NCBI GenBank assembly: GCA_030644725.1
Contig: CP130629.1
Span: 2,643,501-2,707,500, forward strand
DNA from: Candidatus Electrothrix communis
Lineage (GTDB): Bacteria; Desulfobacterota; Desulfobulbia; Desulfobulbales; Desulfobulbaceae
Direction of reading: 5' to 3'
Length of the DNA stretch: 64,000 nt
Shown here: piece by piece, positions 1 to 9,904 of the stretch
Numbering within the stretch: the first letter of the stretch is position 1
How the letters are laid out: the number at the start of each line of letters is the position of its first letter
The notes under the pieces: model-generated
What the model was told of the DNA's origin: nothing
The model's database searches: none
The model's input: the letters and a program-made list of their open reading frames with translations, nothing else
Made by a program: the position numbers and the translations under genes

Positions 1-1140
1 AGTACGCAGGGCCGTGCGCACAGATTCCTCAGTAGGCAGGGACAGGGCCTCGTCGCGGGAATTGGTGTGCAGGGATTGGGTGCCGCCGAGCACTGCGGCC
101 AAAGCCTGAAGAGTGACCCGGACGATATTATTATCCACCTGCTGGGCCGTCAGGCTGCTGCCTGCGGTCTGGGTATGAAAACGAAGCATCATGGTGGCAG
201 GCTTTTTCGCCTGAAAACGATCCTTCATAAGCTTGGCCCACAGCCTACGGGCGGCCCGGAACTTGGCAACCTCTTCCAGCAAATTAGATGAGGCATTAAA
301 AAAGAAAGCCAAACGAGGAGCAAAGGCATCCAGCGCAAGACCGGCATCCAAGGCGGTCTCCACATAGGTCAGCCCGTTGGCCAGGGTAAAGGCCACTTCC
401 TGAGCTGCTGTAGAACCGGCTTCACGGATATGATAGCCAGAGATGGAGATGGTGTTGAACTTGGGTGCGTTGGCAGAGCACCATTGGAAAATATTGGTGA
501 TCAGGCGCAGGGAAGGGCGGGGCGGAAAAATATAGGTGCCGCGAGCCACATATTCCTTGAGGATGTCGTTCTGGATGGTGCCCATGATCTGTTCGGCACT
601 AACGCCCTGTTTTTCCGCAACCACGATATACATAGCCAGCAGGACCATGGCTGGCGAGTTGATGGTCATGGAGGTGGATATTTTATCCAGCGGAATTTGA
701 TCAAAAAGGACTTCCATATCCGCGAGGGTATCAATGGCAACCCCAACCTTACCGACCTCACCCAAGGCCATGGAATCATCGGAATCGTAGCCGATCTGGG
801 TGGGGAGATCAAAGGCCACGGACAGACCGGTTTGCCCCTGCTCCAGCAGATAACGGTAGCGTTCATTGGAGGCCGCAGCAGAGGAAAACCCCGCATACTG
901 GCGCATGGTCCAGAGACGGCCTCGGTACATGGTCGGCTGCACCCCGCGCGTGTAGGGGTAGCGACCCGGAAAACCAAGTTTGTCCTGATACTCCTGATCC
1001 GTTTCCTCGGGCAGGGCCAACCGCTCCACTGTCCGACCACCGTGGCAGCTGAATTCGTCCTTACGTTCCGGAAAACGGGCCAAGGATTTGGCTAATTCGT
1101 TGTTCCGCCAGCCCTTCAGGGGCGAATCCTGCTCGCTCAT
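1..1140 (-). CDS. Methylmalonyl-CoA mutase large (catalytic) subunit, partial
   Basis: Catalytic TIM-barrel subunit of a B12-dependent acyl-CoA mutase that interconverts methylmalonyl-CoA and succinyl-CoA, or a related branched acyl-CoA pair. About 380 residues are present; the C-terminal part lies outside the window. The translation starts [16 protein letters not shown] and carries the family hallmark [13 protein letters not shown] (about residues 75-87), followed by a substrate-binding region with [15 protein letters not shown] and [13 protein letters not shown]. The start at 1140 is preceded by a purine-rich site (GAGAGGACAAGG). The B12-binding domain is not fused; it is encoded separately at 2638-3057, as in two-subunit archaeal and deltaproteobacterial mutases. 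MeaB lies between the two, which supports one operon. Substrate (methylmalonyl-, ethylmalonyl- or isobutyryl-CoA) cannot be settled from this part. Confidence 0.93.
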   Translation of the reverse strand, partial: MSEQDSPLKGWRNNELAKSLARFPERKDEFSCHGGRTVERLALPEETDQEYQDKLGFPGRYPYTRGVQPTMYRGRLWTMRQYAGFSSAAASNERYRYLLEQGQTGLSVAFDLPTQIGYDSDDSMALGEVGKVGVAIDTLADMEVLFDQIPLDKISTSMTINSPAMVLLAMYIVVAEKQGVSAEQIMGTIQNDILKEYVARGTYIFPPRPSLRLITNIFQWCSANAPKFNTISISGYHIREAGSTAAQEVAFTLANGLTYVETALDAGLALDAFAPRLAFFFNASSNLLEEVAKFRAARRLWAKLMKDRFQAKKPATMMLRFHTQTAGSSLTAQQVDNNIVRVTLQALAAVLGGTQSLHTNSRDEALSLPTEESVRTALRT

Positions 1141-1301
1141 ACCTTGTCCTCTCTCTTGAAAATAATAACGTTCTATCTCAAAAATTTATGACCCATGCGG
1201 CAAACAACAAAAATCGTCGAAATCAAGAAAAACAGTACCGTGAGCCCGGTCCAGCTAAAATTTTTTTTCGGAATATTGTTTAGGGAAGCGGAATGAAATA
1301 A

Positions 1302-1670
1302 TCATCCAACACACTGCTTGTCATATGCATTTTTCAAATCTTCTGGTGTCGGTGGAATTATTGAATACCAATCGTAATTAAACACACTCTCACGACCTGC
1401 ATTTAAATCCGCTCCTGTCAAGCCATCACCAGGTAATCCTGTTTCTTGGTTTACTACTAAAATAGTTAATGGTGGCAGCTCATTCTCTAAACAGTAAAAC
1501 ATAATATGGCCCAATGTATGAGCTAATGTACCAGCTCCATTATAACCGAGAATATCGGCTACCATCCCATACGTAAATATCTGCCTATTGTTTGCTGCTC
1601 CAATAAGAATTAACCATATTTGAAGAGCTCGGTAGGGCCTTGTTGCATGTTCACTAAATTCTTCTATCAT
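1302..1670 (-). CDS. Small MGMT-like winged-helix protein of unknown function
   Basis: A 122-residue protein whose centre (RQIFTYGMVADILGYNGAGT, about residues 29-48) resembles the DNA-binding winged-helix region of O6-alkylguanine-DNA alkyltransferase-like proteins, followed by a conserved-looking PPLTILVVNQETGLPG segment. The alkyltransferase PCHR active site is absent, so no repair activity is claimed. Its start overlaps the stop of meaB by 4 nt (ATGA), showing translational coupling, and it sits between meaB and the mutase large subunit. The reading frame looks richer in A+T than its neighbours, so it may be a later arrival in the operon. Assignment to the MGMT-like fold is from motif resemblance only. 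Confidence 0.75.
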   Translation of the reverse strand: MIEEFSEHATRPYRALQIWLILIGAANNRQIFTYGMVADILGYNGAGTLAHTLGHIMFYCLENELPPLTILVVNQETGLPGDGLTGADLNAGRESVFNYDWYSIIPPTPEDLKNAYDKQCVG

Positions 1671-2641
1671 ATTTCCCCCTCACTTCTTTTCCCCAAGCAA
1701 CCTGGGGTCCCCAGAATGCGTTTCAGTAGCGCCTCGGCTGCCGCTCCGGGATCCGATTCGATACAGGGCTGTTCATGCATCAACTCTGCGAGATGCTCTC
1801 TGAATAAATCCAGGCAACGATCCACAGCCTCCTTATCCCATGACTGCTGGCGGCGTTGGCCAAATTCTTCGCCCTTACGAAACTCAGTTTCCAAAGCCAG
1901 GATGCGATCAAGCAATTCCTCTATGCCCTGGTTTTCAGCAGCCGTTGTTTCTAAAACACGGTCAGACTGCGCAGCCTCTCTGCCCAAATCAAACCGCAAT
2001 TTACTCGCACCGGGCATATCCGCCTTATTGATAACCAGCAGATCAACCACCTCCAGAATCCCGGCCTTCATGGCCTGAATTTCATCACCAAAACCGGGAG
2101 CCAGAACCAAGACCGTGATATCAGCCAAGGAGGCGATATCCATCTCAGACTGCCCGATCCCCACGGTCTCAATCAGAACAACCCGGCAGCCTGAAGCGGC
2201 CATAATCCGCATTGTTGCCCCGGCAGCTGCACAAAGCCCGCCGAGCCTGCCCCTGGTCGCCATAGAACGAACCACCACATCTCTATCCAGGGCATGTTCC
2301 ATCATACGAATGCGATCGCCCAGCAATGCCCCGTGGGTGAGTGGTGAAGAGGGATCAACAGCGATGACACCGACTCGAGTTCCTCGTTGTCGTAAATGCT
2401 GGACCAAGGAAGAGGTCAGGGTGGATTTCCCGGCACCGGGCGGACCGGTGATACCGACGGTCAGAACCCTGTCCAGGCGTTGCTGATCCAAGCCCTGCAT
2501 GATGCGCTGGCCGATCTCTGCCTGATCCTCCAGCAAGGAAATGGCACGAGCTACAGAGCGGGGATCGCCGAGATGGAGTTGTTCAAGGAGCTCAAGGAGC
2601 TGAGCAGAATGCACTGATTGCACTCTCGATTTCACACTCAA
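1667..2641 (-). CDS. meaB: MeaB/ArgK-type GTPase, mutase chaperone
   Basis: G3E-family P-loop GTPase that gates cobalamin loading and protects and reactivates B12-dependent acyl-CoA mutases. The 324-residue length matches the family. Visible motifs are a Walker A loop [12 protein letters not shown] (about residues 63-74), [20 protein letters not shown] (switch/base region), [10 protein letters not shown], and the guanine-specificity motif NKAD. It overlaps the upstream B12-binding subunit by 4 nt (2638-2641) and the downstream small gene by 4 nt, so the three are translationally coupled. Its place inside the mutase operon fixes its likely partner. Confidence 0.96.
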   Translation of the reverse strand: MSVKSRVQSVHSAQLLELLEQLHLGDPRSVARAISLLEDQAEIGQRIMQGLDQQRLDRVLTVGITGPPGAGKSTLTSSLVQHLRQRGTRVGVIAVDPSSPLTHGALLGDRIRMMEHALDRDVVVRSMATRGRLGGLCAAAGATMRIMAASGCRVVLIETVGIGQSEMDIASLADITVLVLAPGFGDEIQAMKAGILEVVDLLVINKADMPGASKLRFDLGREAAQSDRVLETTAAENQGIEELLDRILALETEFRKGEEFGQRRQQSWDKEAVDRCLDLFREHLAELMHEQPCIESDPGAAAEALLKRILGTPGCLGKRSEGEI

Positions 2642-3057
2642 TTACGGGCCTGATGTTGCTTCTGACAGGCCACTGTAAAGGCCTCAATAATAGTGGCAAT
2701 GGGCGTACCTGGCGTAAACACAGAGACAATCCCCTCCCCTTGCAGGAGTGAAATATCCTCCTCTGGGATAATACCGCCGCCGAGCACCGGAATATCTTCT
2801 GCCCCGGCCTTACGTAAGGCCTCAAGCACTGCCGGAAAAAGTCGCACATGGGCACCGGACATGGAAGAAAGGCCCACCGCTGCCACGTCCTCCTGGACCG
2901 CAGAAGCGGCGATCTCGTCCGGGGTTCGCCGGATGCCGGTGTAAATAACCTCAAATCCTGCATCCCGCAAAGCACGGGCAATAACCTTTGCTCCCCGGTC
3001 ATGGCCGTCCAGACCGGGTTTGGCAATGAGAACACGATACGACTTCAATTCACCCAC
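2638..3057 (-). CDS. B12-binding small subunit of methylmalonyl-CoA mutase
   Basis: A 139-residue Rossmann-like cobalamin-binding domain. The diagnostic DxHxxG motif is Asp17-Gly-His19-Asp-Arg-Gly22, where His19 is the lower axial cobalt ligand in base-off/His-on binding. Further family features are [16 protein letters not shown] and [11 protein letters not shown]. The start is GTG at 3057, one base after the stop of the lipoprotein gene upstream, and the end overlaps meaB by 4 nt. Together with the large subunit at 1-1140 it should form the heteromeric mutase. It is shorter than fused mutases because it is only the C-terminal domain. Confidence 0.95.
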   Translation of the reverse strand: MGELKSYRVLIAKPGLDGHDRGAKVIARALRDAGFEVIYTGIRRTPDEIAASAVQEDVAAVGLSSMSGAHVRLFPAVLEALRKAGAEDIPVLGGGIIPEEDISLLQGEGIVSVFTPGTPIATIIEAFTVACQKQHQARN

Positions 3058-3058
3058 C

Positions 3059-3607
3059 TCAACGATTCAGGACAATCTTGCCCGTTACATGATAAGGCAA
3101 GACTTCTTTACCGTCCTCACCAAGATGCAGCTGCCCGTCCAACTCATAATTCAACGGTTCATTCGGCCTGCCGCCGTACTGCTGCACATCTTTCTGGAGG
3201 AGCTCAATAACAGATCCGACAATGGCAAACCGGGAGGTATAGACCACCACCGGGACCGAAACCGTGCCAAAGGGCGGAACGCCTTGGCGCTCATCGCTGA
3301 TACCTGAGGCAAAAGGCTCGCCGTTGATCTTCAAGTCGCACTTCATACTGCGGATCTTCAGTGCCGTATCATTGGGATTGATAACCCGCAGTTTCAGGAG
3401 AAAAATGGTCTCCAGCGCCTTGATTTCCTGAAGCTCAATATCGGAAAGCGCTATTTGCAGGTCCTCCTTGGTCTCCCACGGCAAAGACTGCATGGCCGGG
3501 CAACCCGTGAGGAGCAAGGGGAGGCAACAGCAAAGAAGAATCATCAAACCGGAGCAACGTCTTAATCCGGCGGGAACAAAATCAATGGGAAGCAGAGACC
3601 GTTTCAT
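3059..3607 (-). CDS. LEA14/WHy-domain lipoprotein
   Basis: A 182-residue predicted lipoprotein: basic N-terminus, hydrophobic segment (about residues 20-34) and lipobox LLTGC with the acylated Cys at residue 36. The mature part has the fold signature of LEA type 2 / WHy proteins ([20 protein letters not shown], then a predicted small beta-sandwich ending [11 protein letters not shown]). Such proteins are linked to desiccation or envelope stress, but the molecular role is unknown. It ends one base before the GTG start of the B12 subunit, so it is probably the first gene of the mutase transcription unit, though a functional link is not evident. Confidence 0.8.
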   Translation of the reverse strand: MKRSLLPIDFVPAGLRRCSGLMILLCCCLPLLLTGCPAMQSLPWETKEDLQIALSDIELQEIKALETIFLLKLRVINPNDTALKIRSMKCDLKINGEPFASGISDERQGVPPFGTVSVPVVVYTSRFAIVGSVIELLQKDVQQYGGRPNEPLNYELDGQLHLGEDGKEVLPYHVTGKIVLNR

Positions 3608-3830
3608 AAGAAAATGATAACAGAGATGAATAAAATTATACGGAGCGAATTCTCCCGTAAAAAGAGACGTCCCCAGCCCCCCTCAAACGGGTAGCTCAGT
3701 TAACAAGGCGAGGATCAGTCTCACACGCAAAAACTGAAAAGTACAGTAAAATTATTTTGAAAAATTGTCAATCCCCTGTTCCTTCTCTTTTCCTGTACGC
3801 TGTTGCCCCATGCTGGACAGGGAGGAACAG

Positions 3831-4805
3831 TCACATCACAAGAAAAAAATATAACAGAGCAACAAAAGCAATGGAAAAAGCTCGAAAGCTCTGACTGAAC
3901 ACAATCAGTTGCAGGGCTAGGCGCGGTTTAAAAATACCGGCATAATAAGGAAACTGATGACGGACAGCCCGAATCGGGGAAGAAAGAACATTGCCAACCA
4001 GCAGGGTCAGGACGATCTCCTTATATGTCATGGTTCCGTCCTGAAGCAGAGCCCCGGCCGCAACCAGACCGGCACTGAATTCAGCCGCTATCTGAAGGGC
4101 AATAATAGAGACCGCCTTGGGTGAAAGCCATGCTAACCAAGTCAGGTGGTCAGCCATGAACTCTTCCAGCAGTTGGAACATACCTGCCTCGGAAAGCCAA
4201 AAAAATACAATGTAAATGGGGAAGGTCAAACGGATAATCTTGCGAATGCGCTTTTTAAAGCGTGCAACAGTCCGCTTTCCGGCCTGGCGAAAGCTGACGC
4301 TCTCGGCTTCCTGCTGCCCATGCGTTTCGGCCAGATTCTCCGGCCCTAGAAGAAAATGGCTCAACACCGCAATCCCCAAGGTGCGGAGCAATGCCGCCCC
4401 CAGAGTCAGGCCGATATAAATAAACGTTGCCCCTTTTATCAAAGGAAGGGTCAAAAAAAAAGTGGTGGGTAGATGGAGAAAATAGGCTGGCAGACTGTTG
4501 AACATATTGGCTAGAAACAGCTCTTTTTTACAGAGTCGGCCTTGTTCGTAGGCCTCTGATAGCATCGTATTGGCCGCAACACCGGAGAAAAAAGCCATAG
4601 AAAAAGCAGCTCCAGTCAGATCGGAAAGATGGCCGAATCGAATCATCGGTGCGGCCACCACCGACATCTTTCTTGTCCAGTTCATAGCTTCTATGAAACC
4701 GGCAACAATTAAACCGATCGAGATGAAAGTAAGCAGTCGAACCAGAGGGTGGCCCAACTCCCGCCAAAGGAGCGCCAGGGTGTCAATCAGAGCAGCAACA
4801 ACCAT
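3831..4805 (-). CDS. Nucleoside-recognition (Gate) domain membrane protein
   Basis: A 324-residue integral membrane protein with about eight hydrophobic segments. It resembles the nucleoside-recognition/Gate-domain family (SpmA/SpmB, YjiH-like), with paired segments such as TGAAFSMAFFSGVAANTML and the second-half counterpart LLVGNVLSSPIRAVRHQFPY. The family is thought to act in transport or in the inner membrane, but the substrate is not known. It is a single gene, 223 bp away from the lipoprotein and separated from sppA by 58 bp. Confidence 0.75.
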   Translation of the reverse strand: MVVAALIDTLALLWRELGHPLVRLLTFISIGLIVAGFIEAMNWTRKMSVVAAPMIRFGHLSDLTGAAFSMAFFSGVAANTMLSEAYEQGRLCKKELFLANMFNSLPAYFLHLPTTFFLTLPLIKGATFIYIGLTLGAALLRTLGIAVLSHFLLGPENLAETHGQQEAESVSFRQAGKRTVARFKKRIRKIIRLTFPIYIVFFWLSEAGMFQLLEEFMADHLTWLAWLSPKAVSIIALQIAAEFSAGLVAAGALLQDGTMTYKEIVLTLLVGNVLSSPIRAVRHQFPYYAGIFKPRLALQLIVFSQSFRAFSIAFVALLYFFLVM

Positions 4806-4863
4806 TTTTCATCCATTATTACAGGAAAAACAATAACAACTAACTTTTAAACCTTCCGGTTTT

Positions 4864-6732
4864 CTACTGAACAGAGAAAGGAAGCAAACAATGACTGTAC
4901 ATATTGCGGGGATCTCCTGTCGGCAGAAAAGAGTACTGGCTCCCGGTCAGATTCCTTATTAATCGCGTCGCGGAAGCAGTGAAAATAACTGTCTCTGCCC
5001 CACCGATCATGGCCCCTTCCAAACGCTGGAGCAGGAGTTCTGCCGGATTTTTCTCTCCCTGAAAATAATAGGTCTGATCAGCTGGTAACCTGGCCAATTT
5101 CGCAGCTGCAGCAACCGCATCCTCCAAATTACCCAGCTCATCCACGAGGCCGAGTTGCAGGGCAGTTGCTCCGTCCCAAACTCTTCCTTGGGCAATCTTC
5201 TCCACCTCTGCTGGTTCCATCCCTCTTCCATTGGCAACGATCTGAATGAACTGTTGATAGCCGCGTTCAATATTCAGCTGAACAGCTACACGAAAATCCT
5301 CCGACATCGGTCGGGTCAGACTCCCTTGACCGGCCATTTTTGTTGTTCCGACGCCGTCATTAAACACCCCGATCTCGGCTAATGATTTTTCAAGAGTCGG
5401 GAAGGCTCCGAAGATACCGATGGAGCCAGTTATGGTATTTGATGAGGCATAAATTTTATCTGCATCTGCGGCAAGCCAGTATGCTCCAGATGCTGCCATT
5501 GACCCCATAGAAACCACAACAGGCTTACCCGCTTTCTGCAATTGCAAAACTTCCTGACGAATCAGCTCCGAGGCAAAGGCGCTCCCCCCACCGCTGTCAA
5601 TACGGAGCACAACAGCCTTGACCTTCTTCTCCTGTCGCGCCTTGCGCAAAAGCTTGGTCAGGCCACCCGACCCGATCTGTCCCATCTCCGCATCACCGTA
5701 AACGATATCCCCCTGAGCAATAATCAGGGCAACACGCCCCTCTTTCGTCCCCGGTGCTTGATAGGCAGGTGCCTGATATGCTGGTCTGCGAGTCTCGAGG
5801 TAGTCGGTAAAACCAACCCGTTTAAACCCAGTTTTCTTTTTATTTCTCCCCACCAAGGAAATTAGGTGCTCTCGAAATTCAGTTCGTGTTTTTATCCCAT
5901 CGACCAGGCCGAGATTTATGGCCATCTGTGCCGTATTCCCCTCCGCCTCTTGCAAATTCTCCGGCAGATGCTCAACAGCATCGGTAAGATCCCGCAACGA
6001 GAGTCCCCGTTGCTTGGCGATATCATCGCAAAACTGTTGCCAAATTTGGGTCAACCATTGCAGATTGGCCTCCTTGGCCTCGGATGACATGTCATTGCGA
6101 AAAAAAGGTTCCAAAGCGGATTTAAAGGTTCCCACCCTGAAGATATGAAAGCTTATTTTCAGCTTATCCAACAGTTCTCGCATGTACAGGCGAAAGACCC
6201 CGAACCCATGCAAGTCCACCTCTCCCATAGGGTTGAGATAGATTTCATCACCTCGGGCAGCAAGATAGTACTGCCCCTGACTAAGAGAGTCGGCATAGGA
6301 GATGACCTTCTTGCCGCTCTTCTTAAACGCATCAATCTCCCTACCGATATCCTGCAATTGATTCAGTCCAGCCTGTTTAAGATTATCTGGAACCAACACA
6401 AGCATTTTAATACGCTTATCATTGGCTGCAGCCCGAATCCCGCTGATAATATCCTGAAGAAGGAATTCTTCCTGCTGCAGAGTACCATTCAAAATATGGA
6501 GGAGATGTGTTGCCGGATCCAAGGGCGATTTCTTTTCCAAAATATTGCCATGCGGGGCCAAGACCAAGGCGGAACCATTTTCAATCTCGACCTCGGGCTG
6601 CTGAGCAAAGAGGAGGAGAACCATCCCGAAGCCAGCAAGAAAAAGAATTGTACTGATAAGCGCTGTTCCTGTTATCAGCACCTTCCAGCCAAAACGGATA
6701 ACCGAGCCGATGCATCGTAATATTTTCTTCAA
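4864..6732 (-). CDS. sppA: Signal peptide peptidase SppA, 67 kDa type
   Basis: Inner-membrane serine protease that degrades cleaved signal peptides. Two tandem SppA/ClpP-fold halves are present. The first has VGTFKSALEPF containing the catalytic Lys; the second has VVSMGSMAASGAYW containing the catalytic Ser and the ITGSIGIFG loop. The N-terminus has one transmembrane segment (VLITGTALISTILFLAGFG). The open frame extends to an ATG at 6867, but the extra 45 residues are Cys/His-rich and unlike SppA. A TTG at 6732 gives LKKILRC and a 622-residue protein, matching the 618 residues of the E. coli enzyme, so it is preferred. The start therefore carries some uncertainty; the identity does not. Confidence 0.93.
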   Translation of the reverse strand: MKKILRCIGSVIRFGWKVLITGTALISTILFLAGFGMVLLLFAQQPEVEIENGSALVLAPHGNILEKKSPLDPATHLLHILNGTLQQEEFLLQDIISGIRAAANDKRIKMLVLVPDNLKQAGLNQLQDIGREIDAFKKSGKKVISYADSLSQGQYYLAARGDEIYLNPMGEVDLHGFGVFRLYMRELLDKLKISFHIFRVGTFKSALEPFFRNDMSSEAKEANLQWLTQIWQQFCDDIAKQRGLSLRDLTDAVEHLPENLQEAEGNTAQMAINLGLVDGIKTRTEFREHLISLVGRNKKKTGFKRVGFTDYLETRRPAYQAPAYQAPGTKEGRVALIIAQGDIVYGDAEMGQIGSGGLTKLLRKARQEKKVKAVVLRIDSGGGSAFASELIRQEVLQLQKAGKPVVVSMGSMAASGAYWLAADADKIYASSNTITGSIGIFGAFPTLEKSLAEIGVFNDGVGTTKMAGQGSLTRPMSEDFRVAVQLNIERGYQQFIQIVANGRGMEPAEVEKIAQGRVWDGATALQLGLVDELGNLEDAVAAAAKLARLPADQTYYFQGEKNPAELLLQRLEGAMIGGAETVIFTASATRLIRNLTGSQYSFLPTGDPRNMYSHCLLPFSVQ

Positions 6733-7038
6733 GATATTTACTTCACAATGAGGTTGCAGGGTGAACGACTCGGAGAGAAGAGCCGATAGGCAGCACCAGG
6801 ATACGTGATGTTTCAGCTTATTGCAAGTGGAACAAGGGGACTGGACAGGAAGGAAACGGGATAGCATTGTCCCTCGTTGACATGGACAACGATTATCGGG
6901 CTCTCTCTATAAACCCTCATCCCGGCCCGTCGGGCCGGGACAACAAACGATAAAAACAGTGGACAGTTGAACGAGCAAACTACCTTTTTCATGCAAATAA
7001 AATTAATGTCAAAAAAGCAGGCAGGGGTTGAGAGAAAA

Positions 7039-7410
7039 TTACAGCTGAGAGGTCAACACTTCACAGGTACGGCAGATCTCCATTTTCTCCTTTCCTTCCT
7101 GCCCAGAAGTACAGGTACATAAGGTACCGTTAAGAAACCAACAGAGATGTCCGGCCTGAAACTCCCAAGCAGGGCATTCTTTCTTGCAATCACATTTTTT
7201 CAATGTCCAGCAATCTTTTCTCCTTCCGGTCCCATTTCTTCTTCGATTCACCAATAAAAAGTACACCTTTCTTTCAATATGCAGAGGAACACTTCGCCAA
7301 CCCTGTTCATAGCTTTGAACGGCCTTTATAGAGACGCCGAGAAGTCCAGCTAACGACTTTTGCGTTTTGCCGAGCTTCTTTCGATAATAAGAAAATTCGT
7401 TAGAGGTCAT
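7039..7410 (-). CDS. XRE-type HTH protein with Cys-rich 'two-CW' tail
   Basis: About 123 residues. The N-terminal half is a Cro/CI-type helix-turn-helix (YYRKKLGKTQKSLAGLLGVS followed by KAVQSYEQGWR). The C-terminal half carries paired Cys-Trp motifs (CWTLKKCDCKKECPAW and HLCWFLNGTLCTC), a pattern seen in small deltaproteobacterial proteins and suggestive of metal or Fe-S binding. A longer frame reaches 7461, but the ATG at 7410 (MTSNEFSYYRKK) starts where the HTH begins and is preferred. It stands alone, divergent from dgkA. A DNA-binding, possibly redox- or metal-sensing regulator is an inference; no target is visible. Confidence 0.65.
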   Translation of the reverse strand: MTSNEFSYYRKKLGKTQKSLAGLLGVSIKAVQSYEQGWRSVPLHIERKVYFLLVNRRRNGTGRRKDCWTLKKCDCKKECPAWEFQAGHLCWFLNGTLCTCTSGQEGKEKMEICRTCEVLTSQL

Positions 7411-7755
7411 GAAAGTCTGACAGGTTAAATTAACGTGATAATTATACGAGGATAATACCACATCGTAACTGTTCCCACAACCCCTTTTTCACCCTTCAAC
7501 CCTAAAAGAACCTTTCTCAAGACACCTCTTGTTACATGGCAAGCCTTGTCAATTTCGGCTATATTAATCGGCAATCAACATCAGCCCGCTTACACTGCAA
7601 CGCTCCGGGCATGACATCTTACGACATCTGCTCATTACAGCAACTCTAACATAGAGTAAAATTACTTGCAGCTTTTGCAGAGCTGATACCCGCCTCCAGA
7701 GTGGACGGGGACGGCAATGATCGAAAAATATTTCTTCAAAGGAAGGAGCCAACAC
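7411..7755. other. Divergent intergenic region between the HTH gene and dgkA
   Basis: Contains the upstream regions of both divergent genes. A strong ribosome binding site (GGAAGGAG) lies just before the dgkA start. No RNA gene or clear operator was recognised. Confidence 0.4.
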
Positions 7756-8121
7756 ATGGCAACGAAACAAAACGGCAAGGGGCTCAAAAGAATACTCAAA
7801 GCGTATACCTGCTCCATACAAGGCCTAAAGGCCGCCTTGCGTCACGAAGCAGCCTTTTTTCAGGAGCTACTCCTCGCTATTATTATGCTACCTATAGGGC
7901 TCTGGGCAGGCAATAACAGTACAGAACGCGCAATACTGACAGGCTGCCTTTTCCTTATTTTGATAATAGAACTCCTCAACTCCGCTCTTGAAGCAGTTGT
8001 TGATCGCATCGGCCTGGAGCATCATGAGTTATCAGGCCGAGCAAAAGATCTGGGATCAGCAGCTGTTTTTCTTGCCCTTCTTAACGGAGCAGTTGTCTGG
8101 CTCCTGATACTGTGCGGGTAA
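7756..8121 (+). CDS. dgkA: Diacylglycerol kinase (prokaryotic DgkA)
   Basis: Small inner-membrane kinase that phosphorylates diacylglycerol to phosphatidate, recycling lipid after phosphoglycerol transfer. The 121-residue protein has three hydrophobic helices and the family signature ELLNSALEAVVDRIG followed by HHELSGRAKDLGSAAV, close to the E. coli enzyme. The frame is open from 7717, but the ATG at 7756 follows a GGAAGGAG site at the right spacing and gives the usual length. The gene is monocistronic; the next gene is convergent. Confidence 0.96.
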   Translation: MATKQNGKGLKRILKAYTCSIQGLKAALRHEAAFFQELLLAIIMLPIGLWAGNNSTERAILTGCLFLILIIELLNSALEAVVDRIGLEHHELSGRAKDLGSAAVFLALLNGAVVWLLILCG

Positions 8122-8143
8122 AACCGGAACGAGGGGCAAAAAA

Positions 8144-8440
8144 CTACAGAGTCAAAACTGAGTTACTCTCTCCATGCTCATTCGCCACATACTCATCCGC
8201 GTCCGGGTCATTCACCCATATATTACCATCAAGCACGTAACGAAATGTATACGAACAACCGGCCTCCAGGGAGATTGTCACCGAGAAGCTCCCATCCTTC
8301 AGCCTCTTCATCGGAGTGTCGGTTGTCGACCAACTATTAAACTCCCCAGCCAACATTGCTGAACCGGCATGTTCCTGATTGGGACATTTAAAGGTCACCC
8401 TGCATTTCTTCTTCGTTTTTGTATAGTTTTTTATCAACAT
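8144..8440 (-). CDS. CBM48/isoamylase-N-like small protein
   Basis: A 98-residue protein consisting almost entirely of an early-set (AMPK-type glycogen-binding, CBM48-like) domain: FNSWSTTDTPMKRLKDGSF, then GCSYTFRYVLDGNIWVNDP, the typical order of these beta-sandwich modules. No catalytic domain is attached. The ATG at 8440 is preceded by AAAAGGGGAGAG, so it is preferred over the upstream start of the longer frame at 8530. A role in glycan sensing or as a subunit of a glycogen-related complex is inferred; no partner is adjacent. Confidence 0.85.
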   Translation of the reverse strand: MLIKNYTKTKKKCRVTFKCPNQEHAGSAMLAGEFNSWSTTDTPMKRLKDGSFSVTISLEAGCSYTFRYVLDGNIWVNDPDADEYVANEHGESNSVLTL

Positions 8441-8602
8441 CTGCTCTCCCCTTTTAACAGAACATAAAATAACTTGGCACTCGGTAGGCAACCGTAACCC
8501 TACCGAAGCCTTACTGGTCCCCCTTCTCAAGGTAACATAAATAATATAAAATGCCCTATTCCCTCTTCACTTACAATAAAAAAACAGCGCAGGAGCAGCT
8601 TC

Positions 8603-9889
8603 ATGACAGCAAACACGATTGACAGAGAAACCACCCTGAAAATCCCGGAACTGCTCGCCCCGGCAGGCAATATGGAAAAACTCATCACAGCCATCCATTA
8701 CGGGGCAGATGCAGTCTACCTGGGTGGCAGCAACTACAGTCTGCGTGCCGGTGCTGGCAATTTTAACAATCAAGAAATCAGCAAAGCAGTTACCTACGCC
8801 CATGAACGCGAGGTAAAAGTCTATATTACTCTTAATATATTCGCCCATAACCAAGATCTCAAACAATTCACCGAGCATCTCCGCAGCCTCCAGGACACAA
8901 GAGCGGACGGCCTTATCGTTGCTGACCCTGGCATCTTACTCCTCTGCAAAGAAACCATCCCAGACATGCCCGTCCATCTTTCCACCCAGGCCAATGTAAC
9001 CAATAGCCACAGTGCACGTTTCTGGGCATCTCAAGGAGTGCGACGACTCAACCTTGCTCGCGAGCTGAGCCTCCAGGAAATTCGCGAAATCAGGCAAAGC
9101 ACTGACACCGAATTGGAAGTCTTTGTCCACGGCGCTCTCTGCATCTCCTATTCCGGACGCTGCATGCTCTCAAACTACCTGACCGGACGCGATGCCAACC
9201 AAGGGAGTTGCGCTCACCCATGCCGCTATTCCTATGCCCTTGTCGAGGAAAAGAGGCCTGGAGTTTATTTCCCAGTAGAAGAAGATGAACGAGGGACCTA
9301 TATCTTTAACTCCCGGGATCTCTGCCTGCTGGGACGCCTCCCCGAATTAATCGCTGTTGGAGTGGATACGATTAAGATTGAAGGAAGAATGAAATCCATG
9401 TGCTATGTGGGTGCAGCTGTTCGAGTCTACCGAGCCGCTCTTGACTTTATCCAGGAGGAGATTAATCAGGGCACGGAGGCAGCGCAGATCGTCCTCCCTA
9501 AATCTTTTAAAAATGAAATGAGCAAGATAGGGACAAGAGGGCAAACAGAAAACTTTTTTAATGAATCTCCTTCATCAGACGCCATGCTTTATGATACAAT
9601 ACGAATAAATCAGCAGTACAGCCCGGTCGGCATTGTGCGTTCGAGCACACCGCTCCTGATTGAAGCCCGCAATGTGCTGACAATAGGAGACAGAATTGAA
9701 TATCTGGGCCGCGAACTCGAACCGATTACCTGTACAGCAGTTGCCATGACAACAGTGGATGGCGAGCCCAAGGAACGGGCGAATCCGGGAAATAGAATTA
9801 TCCTGACTACCTCTCCTGCACTGGAGACCCCGGAAATAAACGCCGTTCTGCGCAAGAGGCTTGACGAAAAAAATCCTATAACCAAATAG
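8603..9889 (+). CDS. Peptidase U32-family protein (TrhP/YegQ-like)
   Basis: A 428-residue U32-family protein. Family members act in tRNA hydroxylation (TrhP), ubiquinone hydroxylation (UbiU/UbiV) or collagenase-like roles. The N-terminus PELLAPAGNMEKLITAIHYG, the central FVHGALCISYSGRC with CAHPCRY (Cys residues that can ligate a 4Fe-4S cluster in this family) and KIEGRMKS are all present. The length and motif order best fit the TrhP group, which makes 5-hydroxyuridine at the tRNA wobble position. It is followed after 15 bp by a U32-like partner gene. Confidence 0.92.
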   Translation: MTANTIDRETTLKIPELLAPAGNMEKLITAIHYGADAVYLGGSNYSLRAGAGNFNNQEISKAVTYAHEREVKVYITLNIFAHNQDLKQFTEHLRSLQDTRADGLIVADPGILLLCKETIPDMPVHLSTQANVTNSHSARFWASQGVRRLNLARELSLQEIREIRQSTDTELEVFVHGALCISYSGRCMLSNYLTGRDANQGSCAHPCRYSYALVEEKRPGVYFPVEEDERGTYIFNSRDLCLLGRLPELIAVGVDTIKIEGRMKSMCYVGAAVRVYRAALDFIQEEINQGTEAAQIVLPKSFKNEMSKIGTRGQTENFFNESPSSDAMLYDTIRINQQYSPVGIVRSSTPLLIEARNVLTIGDRIEYLGRELEPITCTAVAMTTVDGEPKERANPGNRIILTTSPALETPEINAVLRKRLDEKNPITK

Positions 9890-9904
9890 AATATAAAGAG
9901 AACC

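Noticed and set aside
6733-6867. N-terminal 45-residue extension of SppA
   Set aside because: The extension is Cys/His-rich and unlike the family, and the TTG at 6732 gives the expected length.
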